From contig JAFXWC010000015.1 in NCBI GenBank assembly GCA_017534445.1, forward strand, positions 112,170 through 176,169: DNA of 64,000 nucleotides, read 5' to 3'. Positions 17,074 through 26,283 of the stretch are shown one piece after another. The position numbers were made by a program, and so were the translations under genes. Each line of letters starts with the position of its first letter. The first letter of the stretch is position 1. The stretch comes from Treponema sp. Lineage in GTDB: Bacteria; Spirochaetota; Spirochaetia; Treponematales; Treponemataceae. Below the pieces are notes generated by a model. That model was not told the origin of the DNA. It saw only the letters and a program-made list of their open reading frames with translations, and searched no databases.

Positions 17074-18178
17074 ATATGATTATCTTATTGTAGGTTCCGG
17101 ACTTTTTGGCTCAACATTCGCCTATCTTGCCAAGCAGCAAGGAAAATCATGTCTTGTTATAGATAAACGACCTCACCTAGGCGGTAATATTTATTGTGAA
17201 AATATAGAAGGTATCCACGTCCATAAATATGGTGCTCATATTTTTCATACAAGCAACAAGCAGGTTTGGGATTTTGTAAACCAATTTGTCCCGTTTAATC
17301 GATATACAAATAGCCCCATAGCAAATTATCAAGGGCAATTATTTAACCTTCCATTCAACATGAACACCTTTTATCAAATGTGGAAAGTAACAACTCCAGA
17401 ACAGGCTCAGAAAAAAATCAATGAACAAAAAAAAGAAGCCGTCGACTCTCTTAACGGCAGAGAACCAGCAAACCTAGAAGAACAGGCATTAACACTTGTG
17501 GGAAAAGATATTTATGATAAATTGATTAAAGGTTATACAGAAAAACAATGGGGACGAAAATGTACAGAACTTCCAGCATTTATAATCAAACGACTTCCTG
17601 TTCGTCTTACATTTGATAATAATTACTTTAATGATTCATATCAGGGAATTCCCATTGGAGGATACAACAAACTCACAGACGGCTTGCTCAAAGGAATTGA
17701 AACAAAGATAAATACAGATTTTTTCAAAGATCGAACTACTTGGGAATCTATGGCAGAAAAAATCGTATTCACTGGAAAAATAGATGAGTTTTATGAGTAT
17801 AAATTTGGAAAACTTGAATATCGCTCGGTACGATTCGAAACCGAAAAATTTGCAACACAAAACTATCAAGGAAATGCCGTTATAAATTATACTGAATCAG
17901 AAATTCCTTATACCCGCATAATTGAGCACAAACATTTTGAACCTGAAAATCCATCATGGAACAATGCCGTGACTGTCATTTCTCGTGAATACTCAACAGA
18001 ATGGAAAGAAGGTATGGAACCATTCTATCCTGTTAATGATGAAAAAAACAACATGCTTTATCAAAAATACAAAGCATTGGCAGATAACGAAAAAAATGTT
18101 ATATTCGGTGGACGTCTTGCACAATATAAATATTATGATATGGATGATATTATTGCAGAAGTATTAAAACAGTTCTAA
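17066..18178 (+). CDS. glf: UDP-galactopyranose mutase
   Basis: Flavoenzyme that converts UDP-galactopyranose to UDP-galactofuranose for surface glycans. The N-terminus has the FAD-binding fingerprint YLIVGSGLFGSTFAY and DKRPHLGGN; later motifs are HKYGAHIFHTSN, EKQWG and GGYNKLTDGLL, all standard for the bacterial family, and the length of 370 residues is normal. Start chosen at 17066 (MTKYDY) because AGAGGAAAG lies just before it; an in-frame upstream codon at 17012 lies inside the flippase. The ATG overlaps the flippase end, so the two are translationally coupled. The next gene is a likely galactofuranosyltransferase, which fits. Confidence 0.94.
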   Translation: MTKYDYLIVGSGLFGSTFAYLAKQQGKSCLVIDKRPHLGGNIYCENIEGIHVHKYGAHIFHTSNKQVWDFVNQFVPFNRYTNSPIANYQGQLFNLPFNMNTFYQMWKVTTPEQAQKKINEQKKEAVDSLNGREPANLEEQALTLVGKDIYDKLIKGYTEKQWGRKCTELPAFIIKRLPVRLTFDNNYFNDSYQGIPIGGYNKLTDGLLKGIETKINTDFFKDRTTWESMAEKIVFTGKIDEFYEYKFGKLEYRSVRFETEKFATQNYQGNAVINYTESEIPYTRIIEHKHFEPENPSWNNAVTVISREYSTEWKEGMEPFYPVNDEKNNMLYQKYKALADNEKNVIFGGRLAQYKYYDMDDIIAEVLKQF

Positions 18179-18243
18179 AATCAAAAGAACATTTGCCTCC
18201 GATTTACGGATTACGAAAGGTAAAATATAGCAAAGGAAGTATT

Positions 18244-19281
18244 ATGAAATATTTAATCTCGAACAAAATTGACCGTGAAAATCACGCAGGGAATAAAGCA
18301 AGAAATGATATTGAAATTATATGCTTAAATAATGGATATGAAAAACTTCCTCTTTTATCAGAAAAATTCTCAAAGCGTTCCATTTACATAAAGCGAGGAA
18401 GGCGTATCCTTGAACCATTAGAACAATATATAGAAATAACAAGACGACTAAAAAAAATCGATAATAACTCAAAGATCATTATCCAATATCCTCTACAATA
18501 CATTGAAAAAGATGCTGCTATAAAAGCACTTTATAAAACAAAGCATAAAAAGAATTTAGAATTAGTTGCAATTATACATGATATAAACACATTACGTGGT
18601 TATGTAGAAATTACACAAGAAAAAGAGGCAAAAAGATTATCAATCTTTGATATTGCAATTGTCCATAATGAAACAATGAAAAATATCTTGGTAGAAAAAT
18701 ATAATTTCTTAGGAAAAATTTTAATCTTGGAATTTTTTGATTACCTTTCAAATTATATTATCCCAAATAATTCTGAAATATCAAATACGGTTATTTTTGC
18801 AGGCAATTTAACGAAATCTCTTTTTTGTCAGAAATTAAAAAATGTACAAGGAATTAATTTTAACTTATATGGTATTTGCAATACCCCAAATGATTTTATC
18901 TCTTCAAATGTAAAATACTGCGGGCAATATACACCAGAAGAAATTGTAAAACAAATAGAAGGTTCTTTTGGTCTTGTTTGGGATGGAGATTCTATAGAAA
19001 CCTGTTCAGGAGGAATGGGAAACTATTTAAAATATAATACATCCCATAAAATTTCTTTATATTTAGTTGCACACAAACCTCTCATCGTATGGAGCCAGTC
19101 AGCAACAGCAACCTATGTCCTAAAGTACAATATTGGAATTACAATTGATTCATTAGAAGAGTTACCACAGAAACTGCAATCCATTACACCAACGAATTAT
19201 AATATTATGATAAAAAATGTTGAAAAATTGGCATTAGACATTTCTTCTGGAAATCGTTTGGGAAAATTACTTTCTTTGTAA
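18244..19281 (+). CDS. Glycosyltransferase, probably galactofuranosyltransferase
   Basis: 345 residues from ATG 18244 (MKYLISNKIDRENHAGNKA), preceded by AAAGGAAG. The two-domain GT-B fold is suggested by the C-terminal block GGMGNYLKYNTSHKISLYL followed by KPLIVWSQSATA, which resembles WbbI-type beta-1,6-galactofuranosyltransferases. Its position right after glf, which makes UDP-galactofuranose, supports that assignment. The exact linkage cannot be deduced. An in-frame GTP-poor upstream extension to 18193 lacks a ribosome site. Codon use is AT-rich like the rest of this cassette. The gene ends before a strong convergent terminator. Confidence 0.78.
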   Translation: MKYLISNKIDRENHAGNKARNDIEIICLNNGYEKLPLLSEKFSKRSIYIKRGRRILEPLEQYIEITRRLKKIDNNSKIIIQYPLQYIEKDAAIKALYKTKHKKNLELVAIIHDINTLRGYVEITQEKEAKRLSIFDIAIVHNETMKNILVEKYNFLGKILILEFFDYLSNYIIPNNSEISNTVIFAGNLTKSLFCQKLKNVQGINFNLYGICNTPNDFISSNVKYCGQYTPEEIVKQIEGSFGLVWDGDSIETCSGGMGNYLKYNTSHKISLYLVAHKPLIVWSQSATATYVLKYNIGITIDSLEELPQKLQSITPTNYNIMIKNVEKLALDISSGNRLGKLLSL

Positions 19282-19300
19282 TTATTATGAAGTATATAAA

Positions 19301-19329
19301 TCCTTTCCAGTACAATAAACTGGAAAGGA
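19301..19329. terminator. Bidirectional terminator between convergent glycan genes
   Basis: Perfect 11-bp stem TCCTTTCCAGT / ACTGGAAAGGA with a 7-base loop, placed between the stop at 19281 (+) and the stop at 19359 (-). Confidence 0.7.
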
Positions 19330-19358
19330 AACAAGCCTCATAGATTTTTCCCAAATGC

Positions 19359-20348
19359 CTAAAGTTCAAAAGACGATTTTTTAGGAAATTTATATTCAAA
19401 AGCAGCTTTTACTTGTTTTAAGCGATTGTCATAATTTTCACAAATACTATCATTGATTACAATCTCTCTAACGGTTTTACCCTTAATACTATTGCATATT
19501 TTATTAATATCTTTATCAATATCAGTGAGTATTCTATTTTCTTCATTATTTATGGGTTCAAAATTACCTCTATACAAATTGAGAATCCTAAAGAAGCAAA
19601 TGGTCAAATCATATCCAGTCCTATAACGATTTTTCATTGCATTAAACAATTCTTTTTCACAAATTTCCCAACCATTTGAAATTGAAGTCTTTGTCAAAGG
19701 TCTAGAAAAATGACAACATTCAAGGTATGCATCTTCTATTCGTTTGGAAAAATATAAATTTTGCAAAATTCTTCGCTTATATTTTAAAGAAAACCATTTT
19801 GATTTATTTTTCCTAAAAAGATCTTTTCTATCAATACATTTATCAATCATTATCTCATCTGACAATAATATTCGGCCGTATTCAGAAATAGGTATTGAAC
19901 GAAAAATAGCACTATCTTTTACCTTTCCATCTGAAGTAAAATAATTTTCGGGATTAACAGGATTGATTAAAAAAAAGTCATCATTAAAGTGAACAAAGTG
20001 TTCTGATAAATCTGGAATTTTATGAAGCATAAGTTCAATAACACTAGAATTAAATGTCGGAAGATACTCTTTCGGTATATAATCCGTATGTTTTACAAAA
20101 TGTAATTTTGGGTTATTTATATTCAACCATTCAGGTTTATGTCCTGCTGTAATAAAATGAATTTTTCTAACCCAAGGAGCAAAAGTTTCAACACCTCTAA
20201 ACCAATACCGCAATAACCCATTATCCCGATATCTATTAGTACCAATATCAATACCAGCTTTACCTTCAGGCAAATACAAATTGAACTGTTTCTGCCATTC
20301 AATGTCAGCTCCATCTACCCATGGAATTACAAAATCTATATCAAACAT
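19359..20348 (-). CDS. Stealth-family sugar-1-phosphate transferase
   Basis: 329 residues. Members transfer hexose-1-phosphate units to build phosphodiester-linked capsule or exopolysaccharide. Conserved region 1 is visible at the N-terminus (DIDFVIPWVDGADIEW) and region 2 near residues 40-95 (RDNGLLRYWFRGVETFAPWV, then ITAGHKPEWL). FVHFNDDFF near 118-126 carries the acidic residues of the catalytic core. A GGAGG ribosome site precedes the ATG. It is the only minus-strand gene within this plus-strand cassette, with a divergent promoter region of about 195 bp on its 5' side, so it can be regulated or exchanged separately. Confidence 0.85.
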   Translation of the reverse strand: MFDIDFVIPWVDGADIEWQKQFNLYLPEGKAGIDIGTNRYRDNGLLRYWFRGVETFAPWVRKIHFITAGHKPEWLNINNPKLHFVKHTDYIPKEYLPTFNSSVIELMLHKIPDLSEHFVHFNDDFFLINPVNPENYFTSDGKVKDSAIFRSIPISEYGRILLSDEIMIDKCIDRKDLFRKNKSKWFSLKYKRRILQNLYFSKRIEDAYLECCHFSRPLTKTSISNGWEICEKELFNAMKNRYRTGYDLTICFFRILNLYRGNFEPINNEENRILTDIDKDINKICNSIKGKTVREIVINDSICENYDNRLKQVKAAFEYKFPKKSSFEL

Positions 20349-20543
20349 ATTTTTTCCTCCTGTATAATATTTATTAATCGAGCTTAAAAGTTACCATTTC
20401 TTTTATTGTATTGATATTTACTAAAAAATCTACTAGTATTTTTATTAATAGGCTTAAATACTTACAATTGATTTGAAGTATATGCATAAATTTCCGATAA
20501 ACTTTCCCATTGCATCTGGAAAGCCGTATACCGAAGGAAAAAA

Positions 20544-21485
20544 ATGAACATAGCACTTATAACTGATGAAAATTACATAATTCCCACAGGCACAGCTATT
20601 GCTTCTATTTTGCAATCAAATAAAAGAGAAAATTTTCATTTCTATATTGTTACGCAAAAACTTTCTTTGGCTAGTAATAGTTTGCTTCTATCATTTATAG
20701 AACCGCACAAAACACAGGCACAATTAGAAGTTATTACAATTGATGATGACGATATTGCGGATTTTCCTATACGAAAAGGGGATCATGTTTCTATAGCTAC
20801 ATATTTTCGTATTTATTTTCAAAAAATAATCCCTATTACTGAAAACAAATTGCTTTTTATTGATGGTGATACACTTTGTCTAGATTCTTTATTTGATTTT
20901 TATAATACTAACATAACAAATTACTCATGCGCCGTTGTTCATGATGAAAGAAATGATGAGGAAACAAATTTTACTCGTTTAAAATATAAAAAGAATAACG
21001 GTTATTTCAATGCAGGTGTAATGCTTATTAATCTTGACTGGTGGCGAAAAAATAGTGTTATGGAAAAATGCCTTGAATACATATCAACAGAACCAGATGC
21101 ATGTCTCTGGCATGATCAAGATGCTTTAAACCATGTGCTTAATGGTACTGTCTTATGGGTAGATTTTCGCTATAATTTTACACAAGGCTTTTACTTTGAT
21201 AAAAAGGATATGTGTATCGACAGCAAATATTACTCTGCAATTGACTGTGCAAGGAAATCTCCAACTATCATCCATTTTTCATCTGCATACAAACCTTGGC
21301 ATGTAGAATGTAATCATCCACTTAAAAAATTTTATCGCGCTTTTTACAAACAATATATGGGGGAAAAATTACACTTAACATATAAGCAATGCGGCATAGC
21401 AAAATTAAAATGGCATATCAAAAAAATTATTCATAAACTGCATATAAAGCAATATGCAGATTTTCGCCAAGCTCTTAAAGACTAG
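20544..21485 (+). CDS. Glycosyltransferase family 8 (LgtC/GlyA-like)
   Basis: 313 residues. A retaining GT-A transferase that uses UDP-galactose or UDP-glucose. The N-terminus MNIALITDENYIIPTGTAIA is typical; the metal-binding DxD motif is IDGDT near residue 108, followed by GYFNAGVMLINLDWW near 153-167 and WHDQDALN near 190. The C-terminus is basic and amphipathic, as expected for membrane association. A GAAGGAAA ribosome site lies before the ATG. First gene of a three-gene run (GT8, GT2, phosphodiesterase) that is divergent from the Stealth gene. The acceptor sugar is unknown. Confidence 0.88.
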   Translation: MNIALITDENYIIPTGTAIASILQSNKRENFHFYIVTQKLSLASNSLLLSFIEPHKTQAQLEVITIDDDDIADFPIRKGDHVSIATYFRIYFQKIIPITENKLLFIDGDTLCLDSLFDFYNTNITNYSCAVVHDERNDEETNFTRLKYKKNNGYFNAGVMLINLDWWRKNSVMEKCLEYISTEPDACLWHDQDALNHVLNGTVLWVDFRYNFTQGFYFDKKDMCIDSKYYSAIDCARKSPTIIHFSSAYKPWHVECNHPLKKFYRAFYKQYMGEKLHLTYKQCGIAKLKWHIKKIIHKLHIKQYADFRQALKD

Positions 21486-21502
21486 ACTAAAAGAAGGATA
21501 TA

Positions 21503-22495
21503 ATGACTCAGGACAAATATACAAATATCAGGATTTTTATTCTCATCCCAATTTATAATGCAGAACAATATCTAAAAGAATGTCTGGAAAGTATAGCCAA
21601 TCAAACATATAAAAACTTTATATGTGTTATGATAAATGATGGTTCCACAGACTCTTCTCCAGAAATATGCAAAGAGTTTATAAATGATAAGAGGTTCTTA
21701 CTCCTTTCACAAGAAAACAAAGGTGTCGCTGCTGCTAGAAATTATGGTCTGAATTACATTTTGCAAAATTCTTCTGAAAACGACTTTTTAACTTTTATTG
21801 ATGCTGATGATTTCGTTGAAAAGAGTTATTTAGAAAAAGTATCAAATTTCTTGCATCCTTCAAACCTTGATACCCATGATACTATGTACCTTTGTGGTTG
21901 GAAGCAACTTCAAAAAACAAAATCTATCTCCCATCTTATAGAACAAAATGATAATATTATACAGGGTGATTTTAGAGACGATTACGAAAATCTTGATTCA
22001 TTTTTACAAACTCTCTGGTCAAATTTCTATGATATTGCGCTTATAAAAAAGGAACACTTACATTTTGATGAGCAATTAAATATTAGTGAAGATATTGCTT
22101 TCAATTTTACATATGCTTGTTTTATCAAAAAATATGTTTTTATAAATGAATGCCTATATAATTACAGAGAACTTCCAAATTCTCTCTCAAGAACAAATAT
22201 TACAACTGAAGCTAGAATGAATATGCGTTTGAAAAACTTTGAGAGAAGACTTCGTTTTTTAACTGAATGTAATATAAAAAGTAAAAACTTCGTACTAAAC
22301 AAACACATTTCCAATATGGTCTTTTATTCCCTCTTCTTACCAAATTATAAGCGCCTTTATGAACTCAAGAAATATGCTGAGCCAAAATTCACACGCAATA
22401 ACGGTCAAAAGCGTGTTCTCTTCTGTTTAAAACATAATTTATTATGGGTTTATCGATTTTATATTAAATGCAAGAATATTCTTTTTAAAAAATGA
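21503..22495 (+). CDS. Glycosyltransferase family 2
   Basis: 330 residues. Inverting GT-A fold enzyme: LIPIYNAEQYLKECLESI (about 13-30), MINDGSTDSS (about 45), NKGVAAARNYGL (about 75) and the DxD motif FIDADDF near residue 95. The C-terminal third is AT-rich and less conserved. AAGGA before the ATG. It probably adds one sugar to the repeat unit built by this cassette; donor and linkage are not readable. The stop overlaps a possible upstream start of the next gene by 4 bases. Confidence 0.9.
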   Translation: MTQDKYTNIRIFILIPIYNAEQYLKECLESIANQTYKNFICVMINDGSTDSSPEICKEFINDKRFLLLSQENKGVAAARNYGLNYILQNSSENDFLTFIDADDFVEKSYLEKVSNFLHPSNLDTHDTMYLCGWKQLQKTKSISHLIEQNDNIIQGDFRDDYENLDSFLQTLWSNFYDIALIKKEHLHFDEQLNISEDIAFNFTYACFIKKYVFINECLYNYRELPNSLSRTNITTEARMNMRLKNFERRLRFLTECNIKSKNFVLNKHISNMVFYSLFLPNYKRLYELKKYAEPKFTRNNGQKRVLFCLKHNLLWVYRFYIKCKNILFKK

Positions 22496-22504
22496 ATATT
22501 TTTC

Positions 22505-22532
22505 TTGCGATAATCGCATTATTAAGTATAAT
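22505..22532 (+). promoter_or_regulatory. Promoter for the glycerophosphodiesterase gene
   Basis: TTGCGA (22505-22510), 16-bp spacer, TATAAT (22527-22532). Lies between the GT2 stop and the preferred lipoprotein start at 22582, supporting that start. Confidence 0.45.
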
Positions 22533-22581
22533 AGTATATATAGTCTTAAACATTTCTATATACTTTAAAAGGAAAGTTGCT

Positions 22582-23421
22582 ATGAAAAGGATTACAAATT
22601 TACTTTTTCTTATTATTACGGTTTCATTTTTTAGTTTTTCATGTGTATCAACACAATCAACTGTTGATCCAACGAAAACACTTGAATCAAAACAAGAACT
22701 CATGAGATTAAATAGAAAATATTTCTTCTTTGCGCATAAGGGAATCAGTTCTTTATATCCAGAAAATACAATGTCGGCTTTTAAAGAAGCAGCACGACTT
22801 GGTTGCAAAGGTATAGAGTTGGATCTTCAACAAACGTACGATGGTGTCCTCGTAATATCACACAGTCCATCTACTTGGGGAGGAACCAATAGCTTTGGTG
22901 ACTTTAAAGACTGCACATTTGCAGAAGTTCAAAAAATGAAAATTATAGAAGGTTCTCAAAACCTATCAAAACCTGAACACTTCCCTTCTCTGGAAGAATA
23001 TTGTCAATGGGCAAAGAATACTAATATCATAACAAATATCGAAATCAAAAGTTATGATTTTTATTATAAAGATATAGAAAAAAAGGCCGTTAAAATTGTA
23101 CAAAAATACGGCCTAGAAGACAGAGTTATTTTTTCTTCTGGAAACCCATTTTCTCTTTGGTTAATACGTAATTATTCCAAAAAAGTAAAAACTGGTTATA
23201 TTGATAAAGGAAGTATAAAAGGTGCTATTCAATTGTGTGGTCAATTAGGTATTACTGCATGTCACACAGGTGATAATGTTTCTCAAGAAACTATTAACCT
23301 ATGCCATGAAAATGGAGTTGAAGTAAACGCATTCACAGAAAATGGTAAAGAAGTTTGGGAAAGACTCTTTAAAATGGGAGTTGATTCAGTAACTACGGAT
23401 TTTTATTATGCATTAGATTAA
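22582..23421 (+). CDS. Glycerophosphodiester phosphodiesterase, lipoprotein
   Basis: Hydrolyses glycerophosphodiesters to glycerol 3-phosphate and an alcohol. 279 residues from ATG 22582, which has GGAAAG before it and starts a lipoprotein signal with lipobox FSFSC (about residue 18). An in-frame ATG at 22492 would add a second hydrophobic segment and is less likely. Family motifs: FFAHKGISSLYPENT (catalytic His; Lys replaces the usual Arg of HRG), GIELDLQQT (metal Glu-x-Asp) and VISHS (second His). Surface anchoring and the setting among glycerophosphate and phosphodiester-forming genes suggest it trims or recycles envelope glycerophosphodiesters; that is inference. Confidence 0.86.
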   Translation: MKRITNLLFLIITVSFFSFSCVSTQSTVDPTKTLESKQELMRLNRKYFFFAHKGISSLYPENTMSAFKEAARLGCKGIELDLQQTYDGVLVISHSPSTWGGTNSFGDFKDCTFAEVQKMKIIEGSQNLSKPEHFPSLEEYCQWAKNTNIITNIEIKSYDFYYKDIEKKAVKIVQKYGLEDRVIFSSGNPFSLWLIRNYSKKVKTGYIDKGSIKGAIQLCGQLGITACHTGDNVSQETINLCHENGVEVNAFTENGKEVWERLFKMGVDSVTTDFYYALD

Positions 23422-23446
23422 ATATTTCATATGTACTAGAGTTCTT

Positions 23447-23525
23447 TATAAAGAAAATATGTTTTTCAACCAGTCCTTTTACCTCTAACCTTCCAGGATT
23501 GTAAAAAAACATATTTTTCTTTATA
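23447..23525. repeat. Long inverted repeat overlapping a promoter
   Basis: Left arm 23447-23466 and right arm 23503-23525 are inverted copies (about 20 bp, one base slip) separated by about 37 bp. The right arm covers the spacer and -10 box of the promoter for the next gene, so the structure could act as an operator or as a terminator for the upstream gene. Confidence 0.6.
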
Positions 23526-23527
23526 AT
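23499..23527 (+). promoter_or_regulatory. Promoter of the third YidC-transferase fusion
   Basis: TTGTAA (23499-23504), 17-bp spacer, TATAAT (23522-23527); start codon 23 bp further. No strong Shine-Dalgarno sequence before the ATG. Confidence 0.55.
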
Positions 23528-23550
23528 AGACATTCTAAATTAGTACTATT

Positions 23551-26268
23551 ATGAATTTTTTGTATAATATTATCATTAGTCCTATAGAAACCATTGTAGA
23601 TTGGGTTTTTCTTTTTGTCGTAAATAAGATAGAGGCTGTCGGTGTAATAGGTGCCGTCCTTGGAGTAAGCCTTGTAATAAATTTCCTTGCCTTGCCTCTG
23701 TACAACATTGCGGACAGCATTCAGGAAAAAGAACGTAACATTGCAAAATCACTGGAAGCTGGCATCAAGCGAATTAAAAAAGCTTTTAAGGGTGATGAGC
23801 AATTCATGATGTTGCAAACCTACTACAGGGAGCATAATTATCATCCACTTTATGCTTTTCGCTCTTCCCTTTCCATATTGATTGAAATTCCTTTTTTTAT
23901 CGCTGCATACCATTATTTGAGCCATAATTCCACATTAACAGGTGCTTCTTGGTGGATTTTTAAGGATTTAGGTGCGCCAGATACATTTTTTACTTTGCAA
24001 TTGGGGTCATTTTCACTTCCAGTTCACATTCTTCCTGTTCTGATGACTCTTATCAACTTTGTTTCCGGTGCAATTTATGCAAAAAATGCCCCGTTAAGAG
24101 AAAAAATTCAGCTCTATGGCATTGCTATTGTTTTCCTTGCATTGCTTTACAATTCCCCCAGCGGCCTGGTCCTTTATTGGATTTTGAATAACCTTTTTTC
24201 TCTTGCAAAAAATATTGTTATGAAAACAAAAAAGCCTTCCCGCTTTTTGCATATCGCAATAAGTGCCATTGCCCTTTTGCTTGCGGCTTTTGTTCTTTCA
24301 AAGCATGGCTCTATTGCAAAAAAATGTTTCATCACAATATTTGCTATCTTTATTGTACTTTTGCCAATTCTTGTAAGAAAGGTTTCACAATTTGCCTCAA
24401 AAAAAATCGGGACTGGCGGTTTTTCTGGACTTATAAAACCAAATTTGCCTCTTTTGTTTTCATCAGGAATAGGTCTTGCCTTGTTGCTAGGTTTTATGCT
24501 GCCCGCACGGGTCATTGCAACAAGTCCCGTTGAATTTTCATTTTTGGGTGCAACATCATCTCCCATTAGCTATATATTTTCCAGCTTCTTTGTATTCTTT
24601 GGGTTTTTCGTATTCTGGACATTGGCTATTTACAAGATGTTCGGTGAAAAAGTCCGCAGCATCTTACCTTTGGTAATTTTTACCCTGTTTTTGTGCGCAT
24701 TAGCAAATGCCTTTATTTTCAAAGCAGCATACGGCAATCTAAGCGTAAGCTTCACACTTGAAGACGAAAAAGTTTTAAAGCGCATTTCTCCGTTATTCGT
24801 ATTCTTGCCGGTAATTGTTTTTTTTGCATCTGTTGCATTGTTTTTATTTTTCAGCAAAAGAAAATCATCAGTATTAAGCGGGTTTGTTGCTTCAATTGCT
24901 CTTGCAGAAGCCATTTTTGGTTTTACAAAAATTCATGAGATAAACAAAGCTTTTCAAAATCACTCTGAGAATGTTGCAAAATATAAAACAAATACTCAAG
25001 ACTCATCTGACGGCATAGAAAAAATATATCATCTTTCCAAAACCGAAAAAAATGTGATAGTGCTTTTTTTGGACAGGGCAATTTCTGCTTTTTTCCCGGA
25101 AATCATCGCCCAATATCCAGAACTTGCCAATCAGTTTGAAGGATTTACCTATTATCCAAACACGGTTTCTTTTTCTACAAACACATCTCTTGGCGCTCCT
25201 GCAATGATGGGTGGCTATGAATATACCCCAAGTGCAATAAACGAAAGGCCTGATGAACTTTTGAGGCTTAAGCACAATGAATCAATGCTGGTTGTGCCTA
25301 GACTGTTTGCAGATGCAGGATTCAACGTTGTTGTTAGCGATCCGCCGTGGTCAAATTATGCCCATGAAGGAGACCTTTCTCCGTTTGATCCTTATGATGA
25401 CATCAAAGCCTATACAACATTTGGAAAATATACCTCAAAATTTTTTGACAAAATCGGTATAAAAGGCGGTGTTGCAAATGACAAGGCCGATGTGATTTGC
25501 CGTAAAGAAATCCGCAATTTCTCTGTTTTACAGGCTCTTTACCCTGCCGTCCGCAGCACTTTCTATCGTCTTTGCCGAGAAAACAATGTACGGGACGACA
25601 GGACATATTACAATATTTTCTCGTCATTATATTTTCTTAGCGAGCAGACAGACTTTTCCGCAGAAAAAGGCACTTATTGTTTTATAGACAACGATACACC
25701 GCACGAACCGCATGCCATGAACGATGACATGGTAACGCTTTCTGATAAAAAGAAATCCCTTGAATCAACCCATTATGATTCAAACGCAGCTTCCATTTTG
25801 CAAACCGGAAAGTATTTGGATTATCTTCGCAAAAACGGAGTATATGACAACACAAGGATTATTATTGTTGCCGACCATGGAAACACTTTAAAACTTCCAA
25901 GATTTGACGGTTTTGAAAACCAAAAAGAAATGGCAAGATATAATCCATTATTACTTGTAAAAGATTTTGACTCCACAGGAGCAATAAAAACAGACAATTC
26001 TTTTATGACAAATGCCGATTCATTGTTCTTTGCAAAAGAGGGCTTGCCTGTAGCGGATGTAAATCCCTTTACAAAAAAAACTTTTAGGCAAGAAAAAGAA
26101 AATGGAGTTCTTCTTTATCCGCTTTCAAACGGAGAACACCATGCAGACCATTTGTTAAAAAAGACACAGTTCACACTTGATAAGTCTCGCGGTTATCATG
26201 TTCAGGATGATATAACCAAACCTGAAAACTGGATTCCGCTTAGCATATATGAGAAAGAAAAACAATAG
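23551..26268 (+). CDS. YidC/Oxa1 domain fused to a sulfatase-fold phosphotransferase (paralogue 3)
   Basis: 905 residues, same plan as paralogues 1 and 2. YidC part: KRIKKAFKGDEQFMM, HPLYAFRSSLSILIEIPFF and NSPSGLVLYWILNN; the groove Arg position is Asn44 by eye. The catalytic part has LFLDR (metal Asp), candidate Thr nucleophile in NTSLGAPAMMGGY, NDTPHEP (His) and VADHGNT (Asp-His). Codons are more AT-rich than in the tandem pair, so it has diverged or arrived separately. It heads a unit with the SGNH and MBOAT genes 16 and 12 bp downstream, linking phospho-headgroup transfer to O-acylation of the same envelope polymer (inference). Confidence 0.85.
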   Translation: MNFLYNIIISPIETIVDWVFLFVVNKIEAVGVIGAVLGVSLVINFLALPLYNIADSIQEKERNIAKSLEAGIKRIKKAFKGDEQFMMLQTYYREHNYHPLYAFRSSLSILIEIPFFIAAYHYLSHNSTLTGASWWIFKDLGAPDTFFTLQLGSFSLPVHILPVLMTLINFVSGAIYAKNAPLREKIQLYGIAIVFLALLYNSPSGLVLYWILNNLFSLAKNIVMKTKKPSRFLHIAISAIALLLAAFVLSKHGSIAKKCFITIFAIFIVLLPILVRKVSQFASKKIGTGGFSGLIKPNLPLLFSSGIGLALLLGFMLPARVIATSPVEFSFLGATSSPISYIFSSFFVFFGFFVFWTLAIYKMFGEKVRSILPLVIFTLFLCALANAFIFKAAYGNLSVSFTLEDEKVLKRISPLFVFLPVIVFFASVALFLFFSKRKSSVLSGFVASIALAEAIFGFTKIHEINKAFQNHSENVAKYKTNTQDSSDGIEKIYHLSKTEKNVIVLFLDRAISAFFPEIIAQYPELANQFEGFTYYPNTVSFSTNTSLGAPAMMGGYEYTPSAINERPDELLRLKHNESMLVVPRLFADAGFNVVVSDPPWSNYAHEGDLSPFDPYDDIKAYTTFGKYTSKFFDKIGIKGGVANDKADVICRKEIRNFSVLQALYPAVRSTFYRLCRENNVRDDRTYYNIFSSLYFLSEQTDFSAEKGTYCFIDNDTPHEPHAMNDDMVTLSDKKKSLESTHYDSNAASILQTGKYLDYLRKNGVYDNTRIIIVADHGNTLKLPRFDGFENQKEMARYNPLLLVKDFDSTGAIKTDNSFMTNADSLFFAKEGLPVADVNPFTKKTFRQEKENGVLLYPLSNGEHHADHLLKKTQFTLDKSRGYHVQDDITKPENWIPLSIYEKEKQ

Positions 26269-26283
26269 GAGCAGATTGATATT

